Positions 26,649-36,780 are shown, counted from the first letter of the stretch. The stretch is DNA of 64,000 bases from Pseudomonas azadiae (GCF_019145355.1 NZ_JAHSTY010000001.1:1612001-1676000), one strand, 5' to 3'. Made by a program: numbers and translations. The notes: generated from the letters alone by a model not told the origin.

Positions 26649-27748
26649 TGATGCTCAGGCGACAGGTTTTGGCCGTTGGCAGCGTGCTGCTCAGCGCGCT
26701 CACCTTGGGTGGCTGGACGCTGTTCAAAGGCAAGTCCACAGGCCCGCTGTTGCTGTCGGCGCGCGATGATGCCGACGGCAAGCACTACGCGGTGGGGTAT
26801 CGCCTGGACGGCAAGCAGGTGTTTGCCACTCAGGTTGGCCAGCGCTGCCACGACATCATCAACCACCCGACGCTGCCGATAGCGCTGTTTGTGGCCCGTC
26901 GCCCGGGCACCGAGAGTTACCTGGTCGACCTGCGCAATGGCGCGCTGCTGCAAACCATCACCTCCAACGCCAATCGCCACTTTTACGGCCACGCGGTTAT
27001 CCACAAGAGCGGCGACTGGCTGTACGCCACCGAAAACGACACCTCCGACCCCGGCCGTGGCCTGCTCGGCGTATACAAGTTCGAAGGCGAGCGGCTGGTG
27101 CACAGCGGCGAAATCTCCACCCACGGTATCGGCCCGCATCAGGTGTCGTGGATGCCCGATGGCGAAACCCTGGTGGTGGCCAACGGCGGCATACGTACCG
27201 AAGCCGAAAGCCGCGTGGAAATGAACCTCGACGCCATGGAACCGAGCCTGGTGTTGATGCACCGCGATGGCAGCCTGATCAGCAAGGAAACCCTGGGCCA
27301 GCAGATGAACAGCGTGCGCCATATGGGGATCGCCAGCGATGGCACCATCCTCACCGGGCAACAGTTCATGGGGCCGTCACAGGAGCGCTCCGAGTTGCTG
27401 GCGATCAAGCGGCCGGGCCAGGCTTTCGCGGCCTTCCCGGTGGCCGATGAACAATTGCAGGCCATGGGGCACTACACCGCCAGCGTCGCGGTGCACAGCG
27501 AACTGCGCCTGGTGGCGTTGACCGCGCCAAGGGGCAACCGCTTCTTCATCTGGGACATGGACAGCGGCGCGCTACGCCTGGATGCGCCCTTACCCGACTG
27601 CGCCGGCGTGGGTGCAGTGGACGATGGGTTTGTGGTGACATCGGGCCAGGGCCGTTGCCGCTTCTACGATTGCCGCCAGAAACAGCTGGTAGCCAAACCG
27701 CTGGAGTTGCCGGCAGGGCTCTGGGATAACCATCTGCACCTGGTCTGA
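26648..27748 (+). CDS. DUF1513 family protein
   Basis: 366 residues, starting inside the imelysin stop codon; the next codon is also ATG and could be used. The N terminus MLRRQVLAVGSVLLSALTLGG is a signal sequence with paired Arg before the hydrophobic core, so Tat or Sec export is possible. The body looks like a beta-propeller (repeated strands such as GIGPHQVSWMPDGETLVVANGG). The family has no established activity but accompanies imelysin and di-heme proteins in iron-regulated operons. Confidence 0.85.
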   Translation: MMLRRQVLAVGSVLLSALTLGGWTLFKGKSTGPLLLSARDDADGKHYAVGYRLDGKQVFATQVGQRCHDIINHPTLPIALFVARRPGTESYLVDLRNGALLQTITSNANRHFYGHAVIHKSGDWLYATENDTSDPGRGLLGVYKFEGERLVHSGEISTHGIGPHQVSWMPDGETLVVANGGIRTEAESRVEMNLDAMEPSLVLMHRDGSLISKETLGQQMNSVRHMGIASDGTILTGQQFMGPSQERSELLAIKRPGQAFAAFPVADEQLQAMGHYTASVAVHSELRLVALTAPRGNRFFIWDMDSGALRLDAPLPDCAGVGAVDDGFVVTSGQGRCRFYDCRQKQLVAKPLELPAGLWDNHLHLV

Positions 27749-27759
27749 ACCCCGCGCAG

Positions 27760-27792
27760 AAAAAAAGGGCCTCGCATCGCAAGGCCCTTTCC
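27760..27792 (-). terminator. Terminator for the minus-strand col envelope operon
   Basis: On the minus strand AAAGGGCCT...AGGCCCTTT forms a 9-bp stem followed by a T run. It stands between the convergent DUF1513 gene and the 75-aa gene, and the symmetric A/T tails may let it work in both directions. Confidence 0.8.
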
Positions 27793-27809
27793 TGGGGGTT
27801 TGAATCGTT

Positions 27810-28037
27810 TCAACTCTGCGGCCTCATGCCTTGGGACATGCCGAACATGAACAGCAACAGGTCATGATCAGGCTTGACCGCCACACTTGCCTTGGCAACG
27901 CGCGGCAGCGGGCATTGCTCGCCACTGCGCGTTGCACTGAGCACCTGTGTGCGAGGCTGTTCCCACGCCGCCAGCGCCAAGGCTGCAACGCCCAGCGCCC
28001 CGACCAGAAACAAACCTCGTGCCATTTCTAGCTTCAT
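27810..28037 (-). CDS. Small exported or membrane-anchored protein, 75 aa
   Basis: 75 residues from MKLEMARGLFLVGALGVAAL: a short positive start and a hydrophobic stretch of about 18 residues, then a hydrophilic tail with EQCPLPRVAKASVAVKPDHD and a C-terminal LLLFMFGMSQGM. Its ATG overlaps the TGA of the InaA-type kinase gene (ATGA), so it is translated as part of that operon. The hydrophobic N terminus may be a signal peptide or anchor. I do not recognise the family. The coupling and the following terminator make it a credible gene. Confidence 0.72.
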   Translation of the reverse strand: MKLEMARGLFLVGALGVAALALAAWEQPRTQVLSATRSGEQCPLPRVAKASVAVKPDHDLLLFMFGMSQGMRPQS

Positions 28038-28753
28038 CTGCTTAAACCCTTGATAGCGCTGCCAAACGCCGTCTCGTAAAAGTAGCTGAGTTTTTTCCAG
28101 TCGGTATCGCTCCACGACGAATGGCGGCGCAATTGCAGCATGTCATGGGAGGCTGCCCGATAAGCGGTCAGACGCTGGCGGCATTTCTCGAAATCCAGCA
28201 GCGCGACTTGAACGTTGGCCGAGTCACCTTCGCCCGTCACCCGTACGAAAATATGCTTGATGTACAGGCAGCCATGCTGCCAGCGGCCTTTGTGCATGCG
28301 CGCCAGAGTGCCGGCCAATTCCTTGAGCACACGCTCATGAACCCCCTCACCGTAGCGCTCACGGCCACCGGCGGCGTACCAGTTTTCAATTTCATCGAAA
28401 CCGTCGAGGGCCGCCGTCACCAGCAGTGCCTGCCAGCGGTGCTCCGGGTCGCGGCGCGCTTCGCAAAACACCATCTCCGGGACACGCACTTCCAACAGGC
28501 GCAGGCCTTTGATGGCGTCCCGCTCGCGCAGCACGGTGGGACGGCCCAAAGGGTGCAGCCAACTGCGGTAGATATGCCCGGTCTGGCGCTTGCTGTAGAG
28601 CAAGCGTCCATTGGCGCTCATCACGCGCTGCACACCGCTTTCACCACCGCGGCGGCGGTTGGGCTCTTCAACCCACTCGCCTTGCTGGCGCCAGAAATAA
28701 TCGAATCTCTCTTCGGGAGCTACGTGACTGCCTGCTACGCACTCAACTGCCAT
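28034..28753 (-). CDS. inaA: Lipopolysaccharide kinase InaA-family protein
   Basis: 239 residues from MAVECVAGSH, which has AGAGGTAACAGG upstream; the open frame continues 71 residues further but over the methyltransferase gene. A protein-kinase-like fold of the Kdo/WaaP group: LHPLGRPTVLRERDAIKGL, catalytic loop HKGRWQHGCLYIKHIFVR, and VALLDFEKCR for the metal-binding Asp. Such proteins phosphorylate inner-core LPS sugars or act in envelope stress. It lies 4 bases after the methyltransferase gene, an arrangement matching the orf222-wapQ/inaA unit next to colRS that ColR controls in P. fluorescens and P. putida. Confidence 0.82.
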   Translation of the reverse strand: MAVECVAGSHVAPEERFDYFWRQQGEWVEEPNRRRGGESGVQRVMSANGRLLYSKRQTGHIYRSWLHPLGRPTVLRERDAIKGLRLLEVRVPEMVFCEARRDPEHRWQALLVTAALDGFDEIENWYAAGGRERYGEGVHERVLKELAGTLARMHKGRWQHGCLYIKHIFVRVTGEGDSANVQVALLDFEKCRQRLTAYRAASHDMLQLRRHSSWSDTDWKKLSYFYETAFGSAIKGLSR

Positions 28754-28757
28754 CCTG

Positions 28758-29438
28758 TTACCTCTTGCGTAATACGTACACCCGCCACATGGCGTACAAC
28801 GGTATGAAGTCCAGGGACTCCTGAACACGAAAACCGGCTTCCTCGAATTCCGCTTCGACAGTAGCAGCCGGTAACACAAATCTGTTTTGGTAACCTTCCT
28901 GCTCACCTTTCTTGCGACGCTGCCCTTCGAGACGCTTGCGTTTCCAGGCCTTGAAATTGCCGTCAACCCACAGCGATATGATCACGCTGTCCCGGGTGAC
29001 ACGCTGAAACTCCCGCAATAGCGCCAGCCGGTGCGCCGGGTCACCAATATGGTGCAATAGGCGCATACAAAAAATGCTGTCGACCGAGTTGTCCGGCAGC
29101 TCGATATCAAACGCAGATGTCTGCAAGGGTCGTACCCGTTTCACCACGTCGGCGGGCTGGGCGACCGTCGCCACCTTCAACATGGATGCAGAGTTATCGG
29201 CACCGATAATCACACGGTTGGGTTTTTCGGCCAGAAGCGGCCAGAAACGCCCGGCTCCGCACGGCAAGTCCAGCACCAGGCCGGGCTCGCCCGCCATCGC
29301 CAGCGCACCACGGGCCAATTGCTCGTCGCGCTTGTGGGATAACCGGCGAGCCAGCTTGTCCTGATGCTTGAGCAAATATTCGTGAGCGTGCTCGTCGTCG
29401 TACTTGTCGGAAAATTCGAGTTTGATCGGGGCAGACAT
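28758..29438 (-). CDS. SAM-dependent methyltransferase of the col locus (orf222/warA-like)
   Basis: 226 residues, class I methyltransferase: motif I VLDLPCGAGRFW, acidic end of strand two IIGADNSASML, motif IV region DNSVDSIFCMRLLHHI. It precedes the InaA-type kinase gene and follows colS on the same strand; in P. fluorescens a gene in this place (orf222) is reported as ColR-controlled and linked to outer-membrane integrity and root colonisation. A ColR-type box lies upstream at 29507-29522. The methyl acceptor, perhaps an LPS component, is unknown. Confidence 0.85.
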   Translation of the reverse strand: MSAPIKLEFSDKYDDEHAHEYLLKHQDKLARRLSHKRDEQLARGALAMAGEPGLVLDLPCGAGRFWPLLAEKPNRVIIGADNSASMLKVATVAQPADVVKRVRPLQTSAFDIELPDNSVDSIFCMRLLHHIGDPAHRLALLREFQRVTRDSVIISLWVDGNFKAWKRKRLEGQRRKKGEQEGYQNRFVLPAATVEAEFEEAGFRVQESLDFIPLYAMWRVYVLRKR

Positions 29439-29506
29439 CTTGCAGACCTCCAGTTGCTGATGCCTACAACCTTAGGCAGCAATCTGTGATCAACAGGTCA
29501 ACCCTT

Positions 29507-29522
29507 TGTGAAAAACTCGTCC
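29507..29522 (-). promoter_or_regulatory. Candidate ColR-binding box
   Basis: Read on the minus strand this is GACGAGTTTTTCACA, with the TTTTTCACA core that I recall from ColR target promoters in P. putida. It lies about 70-85 bases before the methyltransferase start, downstream of colS. The flanking degenerate positions match only partly. Confidence 0.55.
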
Positions 29523-29628
29523 TGTCCAATCCCCATACATTTCAAGACTTTACAGAGATAAGCAATAGCATGGGGCCATATTCGCCGAATTGCGGGGACC
29601 TCTGGCAGGATAGCGGCAGAGGGCCGCG

Positions 29629-30909
29629 TCAGGCGTTGGCCTGGCTCAATTGCACATGGAAGCGACAACCATTGGGTTCCATGGTGCTGAGGCTCACGCT
29701 CCAAGCCTGGTTTTCGCAGATACGCTGGACCAGCGACAGACCCAGGCCCAGGCCGTCACCGCGTTTCTCGTTGCCGCGCACGAATGGCTCGAACATCGCT
29801 TCGCGTTTGTCCTCGGGAATGCCCACACCGGAGTCTTCCACCACAAATCCACTCGGCTCCAGGGTGAGCCGAATGAAGCCGTGCTCGGTGTAATGCAGGG
29901 CATTGCGCAGCAGGTTGCCCATGACGGCGTGCAGGAAGGTGGCGTTATAACGGGTATCCAATGGGTCGCCCGGCTGGTAGATCAACTCCAGGCCCTTGCG
30001 CTCGATGGGTTCACGCCAGATACCGAGCAGGTCATCGGCCACCTGCTCCAGGGTAACTTGGGGCGACATGGTGCCGTCGTCATGCTCGGCGCGAGCCAGC
30101 ATCAGGAAGGTCTGCACCAGTTCGCGCATTTCTTCACAGGCACGGGCGATACGCTCGACCTGGTTACGCCCACGCTGATCGATCGCCGGGTTTTCCAGCA
30201 ACAGCTCGCAGGAGCTGGCCAGCACCATCAAGGGCGTACGCAACTCGTGGCTGACGTCGCTGGTAAACAACTGCTCACGGGACAGTGCCTGGCGCAGGCG
30301 CCCCAATGTGGCGTCGAACGCCACGGCCAGCTCTCCCACTTCATCTGCTGCGTAGTCCGGCGCCAACGGCGGTGCCAGGCCCAGCAATTGGTCACGGTGA
30401 CGTACCTGGCGGGCCAGGCGCACGACCGGCGCCATCACTTTGCGCGCCAGCACCCAGCCGAGGAACACTGCCAGCGCCAGGCTGAGCACGAAGCCCACCA
30501 TGACCACCGCAAACAGTACACGCTCACGCTCTTCGAAATCACTCTGGTCCTGCAACAGCACGTAGCGTCGGCCGTCGACCACTTCGACCATGGCATGGTA
30601 CGACAGCGATTCGCGGAACACTTCATGGAAGCCAGGCTCCAGGTGGCGCAGGTCCTTGGGCAGCTCAAAGTCGCCAGGCCCACCGCTGAAATAGAACAGC
30701 TGGTCCGGCTCGGGCCGGTGCCGCCAGTCCTCGACCGTGTCCATCAGCAGCAGGCGTTGCAGGTCTCCGCCCAACCCTGCCGAAATCAGCTTCTCTTCGA
30801 CCAGGTGCACGGTCGCGACGATGCCCATGGCGAAGGCCCCCGCCACCAATGCGCTCATCAACGCAAAGGCAATGATGATCCGCTGGGCAAGGCTTTGCTT
30901 AAACTCCAT
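29629..30909 (-). CDS. colS: Sensor histidine kinase ColS
   Basis: 426 residues. Membrane segment near residues 10-32, periplasmic domain to about 132, second membrane segment near 133-155 (FAVVMVGFVLSLALAVFLGWVL), HAMP, HisKA with SDVSHELRTPLMVL, HATPase with GNLLRNALHYT. The periplasmic part has Glu38, Glu96 and an ExxE pair Glu126/Glu129, the residues I recall as the zinc/iron-sensing site of P. putida ColS. It should sense excess metal and activate ColR. The start overlaps the colR end by 11 bases. Confidence 0.9.
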   Translation of the reverse strand: MEFKQSLAQRIIIAFALMSALVAGAFAMGIVATVHLVEEKLISAGLGGDLQRLLLMDTVEDWRHRPEPDQLFYFSGGPGDFELPKDLRHLEPGFHEVFRESLSYHAMVEVVDGRRYVLLQDQSDFEERERVLFAVVMVGFVLSLALAVFLGWVLARKVMAPVVRLARQVRHRDQLLGLAPPLAPDYAADEVGELAVAFDATLGRLRQALSREQLFTSDVSHELRTPLMVLASSCELLLENPAIDQRGRNQVERIARACEEMRELVQTFLMLARAEHDDGTMSPQVTLEQVADDLLGIWREPIERKGLELIYQPGDPLDTRYNATFLHAVMGNLLRNALHYTEHGFIRLTLEPSGFVVEDSGVGIPEDKREAMFEPFVRGNEKRGDGLGLGLSLVQRICENQAWSVSLSTMEPNGCRFHVQLSQANA

Positions 30910-31582
30910 CTCGACCCTCGGCCAGGCGATAACCGACGCCGTGCACCGTTTGCAGCAACGGCTTGGCGAACGGTTTATCGATCACTTGGCGCAGTTGGTG
31001 AACATGGCTGCGGAGACTGTCGCTGTCCGGGCAGTCGTCGCCCCACAACGCTTCTTCAAGAATCTCGCGGCGCAGTACATGCGGGCTCTTCTGCATCAGC
31101 ACCGCCAACAGCTTCAGGCCGACCGGGTTGAGCTTGAGCAGGCGGCCTTCGCGGGTCACTTCCAGGGTATCGAGGTCGTAGCTCAGGTCGGCGACTTGCA
31201 GGGCGCGACGTCCGCCACCCTGGGCACGGCGCAGCACGGCTTCGATGCGCGCGGCCAGCTCCGACAGGGCAAACGGCTTGAGCAGGTAATCATCGGCGCC
31301 GGACTTGAAGCCCTGCAGCCGGTCATCCAGTTGGTCACGGGCAGTCAGCATGATCACTGGCGTGTCGCGCCGCGCATCTTCGCGCAGCCGTTTGCACAGG
31401 GTGTAGCCATCAATGCCGGGGAGCATGATGTCGAGCACGATCAAGTCGTAATGCTCGGTGGCAGCCAGGTGCAAGCCCGACAAACCGTCCTGCGCACAGT
31501 CCACGGTATAACCCTTCAACCCCAGGTAATCGGCCAGGTTGGCCAGAATATCGCGGTTGTCTTCAACCAATAAAATTCGCAT
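30899..31582 (-). CDS. colR: Response regulator ColR
   Basis: 227 residues, OmpR class: receiver with phosphoacceptor Asp51 (IVLDIMLPGIDG) and winged helix (KLNPVGLKLLAVLMQKSPHV, VHGVGYRL). First gene of the colRS pair. ColR controls membrane-function genes, including the methyltransferase/kinase operon that follows colS here. The 211 bases upstream are AT-rich and hold a TATAGT -10-like hexamer on the minus strand (31714-31719). Confidence 0.92.
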   Translation of the reverse strand: MRILLVEDNRDILANLADYLGLKGYTVDCAQDGLSGLHLAATEHYDLIVLDIMLPGIDGYTLCKRLREDARRDTPVIMLTARDQLDDRLQGFKSGADDYLLKPFALSELAARIEAVLRRAQGGGRRALQVADLSYDLDTLEVTREGRLLKLNPVGLKLLAVLMQKSPHVLRREILEEALWGDDCPDSDSLRSHVHQLRQVIDKPFAKPLLQTVHGVGYRLAEGRDGV

Positions 31583-31793
31583 GGGCAGTGTCTCCGTACG
31601 CGGTAACGGCCGTGATGGCTCGCGCAGCTTAAGGCCAAGCGGGGTTAAGGGATAGACCCGGGAAGGCTATCGATATAGGTTTTCAACCGATATTTCAATT
31701 GAACGAGATTTTCACTATACCTTCACAGACTGACCACGGTGAGGCATAGAAAATCGTCGCTTATTGCCCATTGATACGCCACTCACGAATCCA

Positions 31794-31926
31794 TGTAGTG
31801 AGCGGGCTTGCCCCGCGCTGGGCGTGAAGCGGCCCCAATAGAGACACCTTCGACCTTCAGGTAGAACCGAGCCGCCTGGTTTGGGGCGGCTTCGCCACCC
31901 AGCGCGGGGCAAGCCCGCTCACTACA
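31794..31926. repeat. 133-bp palindromic repeat, second copy
   Basis: Ends TGTAGTGAGCGGGCTTGCCC and its complement, with inner arms around GGCCCCAA/TTGGGGCGG and a loop containing GTAGAACCGAG. It matches the inner element at 20435-20569 along its length, with small indels in the left inner arm. Here it stands alone, without outer REP arms. Confidence 0.85.
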
Positions 31927-31945
31927 CCAGTCTTATTCGTTCCAT

Positions 31946-31984
31946 TAAAAAGCCCCGCCTGCATCACTGCAGGCGGGGCTTTTC
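31946..31984 (-). terminator. Rho-independent terminator of groESL
   Basis: AGCCCCGCCTGC pairs with GCAGGCGGGGCT around a 6-base loop, with A/T runs on both sides; it lies 21 bases after the groL stop codon. Confidence 0.9.
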
Positions 31985-32004
31985 GGTACGGGGGTAAAGC
32001 TGGC

Positions 32005-33663
<1,659 letters not shown>

Positions 33664-33701
33664 TTAAATACTTTGTAGTAACGGGAAAATGAGCGGGGAA
33701 A

Positions 33702-33995
33702 TCAGTCTTCCAGAACGGCGAGAATTTCGTTCTCGCTCATTACCAGCAGGTCTTCGCCGTCGACTTTCACAGTGTTGCTGCCGGAGTAAGGGCCGAAAAC
33801 AACCTTGTCACCCACTTTCACGGCCAGCGCACGTACTTCACCGTTTTCCAGGGCCTTGCCCGGACCCGCAGCCAGAATCACACCGTGGTTGGCTTTTTCA
33901 GCAGCCGAACCTGGCAGGACGATGCCGCCAGCGGTTTTCTTTTCTTCTTCACTGCGACGGATAACGACGCGGTCATGCAGAGGACGAAGCTTCAT
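33702..33995 (-). CDS. groS: Co-chaperonin GroES (10 kDa)
   Basis: 97 residues, starting [14 protein letters not shown] with AGGAGA upstream. The mobile loop [15 protein letters not shown] that docks on GroEL is intact. First gene of groESL; a candidate heat-shock promoter lies at 34133-34165. Confidence 0.99.
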   Translation of the reverse strand: MKLRPLHDRVVIRRSEEEKKTAGGIVLPGSAAEKANHGVILAAGPGKALENGEVRALAVKVGDKVVFGPYSGSNTVKVDGEDLLVMSENEILAVLED

Positions 33996-34132
33996 TGTCG
34001 ATCTCTCCTAATTGTGTTTTTCATCGGCCGGTATCAATTCCGGCGGGTTAAATTCCGGCGGTGCCGGTCGCGGCTCGCAGGGCGAGACGCGGAAGTCTGT
34101 CTAGTGTCACCACCAGAAACCTTGCGGTGACC

Positions 34133-34165
34133 CTTACATAAGGGCGCCCGCGCTTATTACAAGGG
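34133..34165 (-). promoter_or_regulatory. Candidate sigma-32 promoter of groESL
   Basis: On the minus strand CCTTGTAA and, 11 bases on, GCCCTTATGTA resemble the CTTGAAA / CCCCATnT heat-shock elements. About 140-170 bases before groES. The match is partial. Confidence 0.45.
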
Positions 34166-34206
34166 GCTGCGGATGAAAATTTTTGTGTCTGCCGCTGGCT
34201 AAATGC

Positions 34207-34230
34207 AGCACGGCACCCGAAGGTGCCGTG
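34207..34230 (-). terminator. Hairpin after fxsA
   Basis: GCACGGCACC pairs with GGTGCCGTGC around CGAA, just past the fxsA stop codon. There is only a weak T stretch, so it may be a transcript-stabilising hairpin rather than a full terminator. Confidence 0.5.
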
Positions 34231-34242
34231 CAGGTGAAGCGA

Positions 34243-34719
34243 TTATTTGTTGTCGCGATGTTCGAATTCGCCTTCGATCACATCCCCTTCTCGTCCCAAC
34301 GGCTGGCGCGGGGCCGGACCGCCACGGGGTTGCAGGTCATCGGCGAAGGCACGCTGGCGGATCGCGGCCTCTTCAGCACGCTTGCGCATCTTGCCGGCCA
34401 GCAGCTTGCGGGTGACCGGCAGCAACATCACAAGGCCGAGCACATCACTGATAAAGCCCGGCAGGATCAACAGGCCGCCGGCCAGGGCCATCATCAGGCC
34501 TTCAAGCATGGTCTGCGCGGGCAGCTCGCCACGGTTCAGGCTTTCGCGGGCACGCAGTGCCGTGGCCAGGCCGGCGACGCGCAGCACCAGGACGCCCAGC
34601 ATCGAGCCGAGGATGATCAACAGCAGGGCGGGGAAAAACCCGATCGCGCTGCTGACTTGAACGAATACGAACAGCTCCAACACCGGGAACAGCAGAAAGA
34701 GCAATAAAAAAGGGCGCAT
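34243..34719 (-). CDS. fxsA: FxsA family membrane protein
   Basis: 158 residues from MRPFLLLFLLFPVLELFVFV, chosen because GAGGAA lies 7 bases upstream; the frame extends to 34776 without such a site. Three to four membrane segments (to about residue 105) followed by a charged cytosolic tail (KMRKRAEEAAIRQR). The E. coli homologue, when overproduced, relieves F-plasmid exclusion of phage T7; its normal role is unknown. It is often found just upstream of groES, as here. Confidence 0.9.
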   Translation of the reverse strand: MRPFLLLFLLFPVLELFVFVQVSSAIGFFPALLLIILGSMLGVLVLRVAGLATALRARESLNRGELPAQTMLEGLMMALAGGLLILPGFISDVLGLVMLLPVTRKLLAGKMRKRAEEAAIRQRAFADDLQPRGGPAPRQPLGREGDVIEGEFEHRDNK

Positions 34720-34785
34720 CAAATGGTTCCTCAACGCAAGAATGCCTTGCCAGTCCACCTTAGATGACGTCGCCATTTCGTGAAT

Positions 34786-35517
34786 TCAAGCGTCAACGGC
34801 TTCTTTTTTCGGCCAAACCTCGGCTTGAGCCAATGAAACCAAGGCTTCGCGTACCTGTGTCGGGGTGTTGCAAGATTCTGCAAACGGCAGCCAATGCAAG
34901 GACTGACCAATGCGCAGGTGCATGCCTTCGCTGTCGATACCGGCCAATTGCGCAGGCTGCGAAGCAGGCAGGCCGGCCAACTCGACGTAATGGGCCAGGG
35001 CCTTGGCGTGATCGCTGTTCATGTGCTCGACCATGCTGCGCTCGGCCTTGCCCGCGAACGGGTTGGCCAGGGTCAACTGGTCGACCCAGTGGATCGCGCC
35101 AAAGCCGCCGATATAACGGTGGCGCACCGGCTTGAGCACCCAGAAATCGAAGTCGTGGGCCTTATGGTAGTTGGCCGAATCAGGGAAGTAGCGGTAATAA
35201 CGCTCGGCCGCCGCCTCGATGGCAACGCCCTCCTCGAGTTTTTCAGCTTGCGCCAGGTAGGTCAGGCGCCCGACTGCCTGTACGTCATCCGCCCCCCGCT
35301 CGCCCACCAGCAACGAGCACTTCGGGTCTTTTTGCAGATTATGGGTGTGCTGGGCGATACGGCTGATCAGGATCAACGGATGGCCCTGCGCGTCGAGGCA
35401 GTACGGCACGACCGACCCGAACGGGAAGCCAGGCATGGCTTTGGACTGTGTGGAAAGAGCCCCACGGTATTCCTTGAGCAACAGCTCTCGGGCGTTCTTG
35501 GCAACCTGTGCGCTCAA
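34786..35517 (-). CDS. HugZ-type heme-utilisation / pyridoxamine-phosphate-oxidase-like protein
   Basis: 243 residues. The TTG start at 35517 is decided by GAGGAG seven bases upstream. N-terminal split-barrel domain of the PNPOx-like fold (residues about 10-150, LLVGERGADDVQAVGRLTY, HDFDFWVLKPVRHRYIGGFG) and a C-terminal DUF2470 domain with EHMNSDHAKALAHYV, the pattern of HugZ/HutZ heme-degrading proteins. It may bind or degrade heme in the cytosol. It is unrelated in fold to the heme oxygenase encoded at 19773. Family members also include proteins of unknown role, so heme activity is inferred. Confidence 0.82.
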   Translation of the reverse strand: MSAQVAKNARELLLKEYRGALSTQSKAMPGFPFGSVVPYCLDAQGHPLILISRIAQHTHNLQKDPKCSLLVGERGADDVQAVGRLTYLAQAEKLEEGVAIEAAAERYYRYFPDSANYHKAHDFDFWVLKPVRHRYIGGFGAIHWVDQLTLANPFAGKAERSMVEHMNSDHAKALAHYVELAGLPASQPAQLAGIDSEGMHLRIGQSLHWLPFAESCNTPTQVREALVSLAQAEVWPKKEAVDA

Positions 35518-35623
35518 CGTTTGACTCCTCGGGTATGCAGCCGCCCATGGCCTATGGGAATGGATCTCAACGCAAGGTAATCAATAACCGCAAAGGTTGC
35601 CAAGCAGGTTTTGTTCGTCGGTA

Positions 35624-36631
35624 TTACCAGGCCACGCCAAATCCTGCGGTGTAGCGCGTCTTGCTCAGGCTGCTGTCGGAGTCGCCGCTGATAACGTCGC
35701 GCTCGGCCTTGAGGTTGAGGGAGGCCCACTCGGTGACTTTGTAGCGCAGGCCCATTTCCGCATCCAGCGAATACGACGACGGCCCGCCGATGGGCTTGCC
35801 GACTTCGCCGTCGGTGAAGAATTCGACGGTCTTGCCGATCAGGTAGCGGTTGTAGCTCCACTTCATGGCCAGGGAATAGAAATTGTCCTTGCCGCCATCG
35901 GCGTATTCGTAATCGGTGCGGTTGAGCAACGAGCCGAGGGAGAACGCGCCCAGCTCATCGTCCCAGAACTGATAGCCAGGACCCGTACCGACCGTGCGTT
36001 GACGGGCCAGGTCTTCAACCTTGTCACGCTTGTAGGCCAAACGTCCCTGCCAGAACCAATGCTCGGTCAGGAAGCGGTCCAGGTCGTACTCCAGGGCCCA
36101 GTTATCGGTAGTGGTGACATCGTCCTGGAATTCACGGTTGTATTCGCCCTGCCCGGTATGGCGCCATTGGCCATGACGCGCAGTGGTCTTGAAATCAACA
36201 TCGTAATCATTGGTGTCTTTGTCGGCACGCTTGTAGTCCAGCGCCATGTCCACATTACCCTTCCACACCAGGTCTTCGATCACAGGCTTGGGCTTGATGA
36301 TCTGCTGGATGCTGGCCAGCTCGACGGTCTTGGGTGCTTCGCCATTGGCCAGCACCACTTTGCCGTCGTCCGCCGCTTTCAGCGATTTAGCCTTCTCGCC
36401 TGTATAAGCGTCCTGTTTGACCAGCAGCTCCTGGTCGCTTTCCAGGGTTTTCACCTGCTTCCAGTCCACGGGAATGGCGCCCGCATAATCGGTCTGGATC
36501 AGCAGCTTGCCGCCGTCGAAGACTTTGATCTTACCGGTCAGGCGGTCACCGTTCTTCAACCAGACGGTATCGGCCAGCAAGGGCGTGGAGGCGCTGAAAA
36601 CAGCGAGGCATAGCAGGGTTCTGGACAACAT
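35624..36631 (-). CDS. DUF481 outer-membrane protein (YdiY-like)
   Basis: 335 residues. Signal peptide with likely cleavage after PLLA (about residue 20), a short N-terminal beta domain (DTVWLKNGDRLTGKIKVFDG), then the DUF481 beta-barrel with alternating strands such as FWQGRLAYKRDKVEDLAR and a final aromatic TAGFGVAW typical of outer-membrane insertion. Related proteins are called salt-induced outer-membrane proteins. Stand-alone gene; no function can be given beyond outer-membrane location. Confidence 0.87.
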   Translation of the reverse strand: MLSRTLLCLAVFSASTPLLADTVWLKNGDRLTGKIKVFDGGKLLIQTDYAGAIPVDWKQVKTLESDQELLVKQDAYTGEKAKSLKAADDGKVVLANGEAPKTVELASIQQIIKPKPVIEDLVWKGNVDMALDYKRADKDTNDYDVDFKTTARHGQWRHTGQGEYNREFQDDVTTTDNWALEYDLDRFLTEHWFWQGRLAYKRDKVEDLARQRTVGTGPGYQFWDDELGAFSLGSLLNRTDYEYADGGKDNFYSLAMKWSYNRYLIGKTVEFFTDGEVGKPIGGPSSYSLDAEMGLRYKVTEWASLNLKAERDVISGDSDSSLSKTRYTAGFGVAW

Positions 36632-36780
36632 AAGCGGATTCGAGGCTCGAAGTTGGCGAAAAAGAGGGCATTATCGCGTTAGCTACGACTGACTCAAGGA
36701 TTTATATTCAGTTCAATCGCCGCCCCCATGTTTACAGACGTTTCTTACAATAAGACAGACGATCTCAACGGATACCCACA

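Larger units (their letters stand above)
31583..32004. other. 422-base spacer between colR and groL: promoter region, palindromic repeat, terminator
   Basis: No gene is seen. 31583-31793 is AT-rich and should hold the colR promoter; 31794-31926 is a 133-bp palindromic repeat; 31946-31984 is the groL terminator. Confidence 0.8.
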
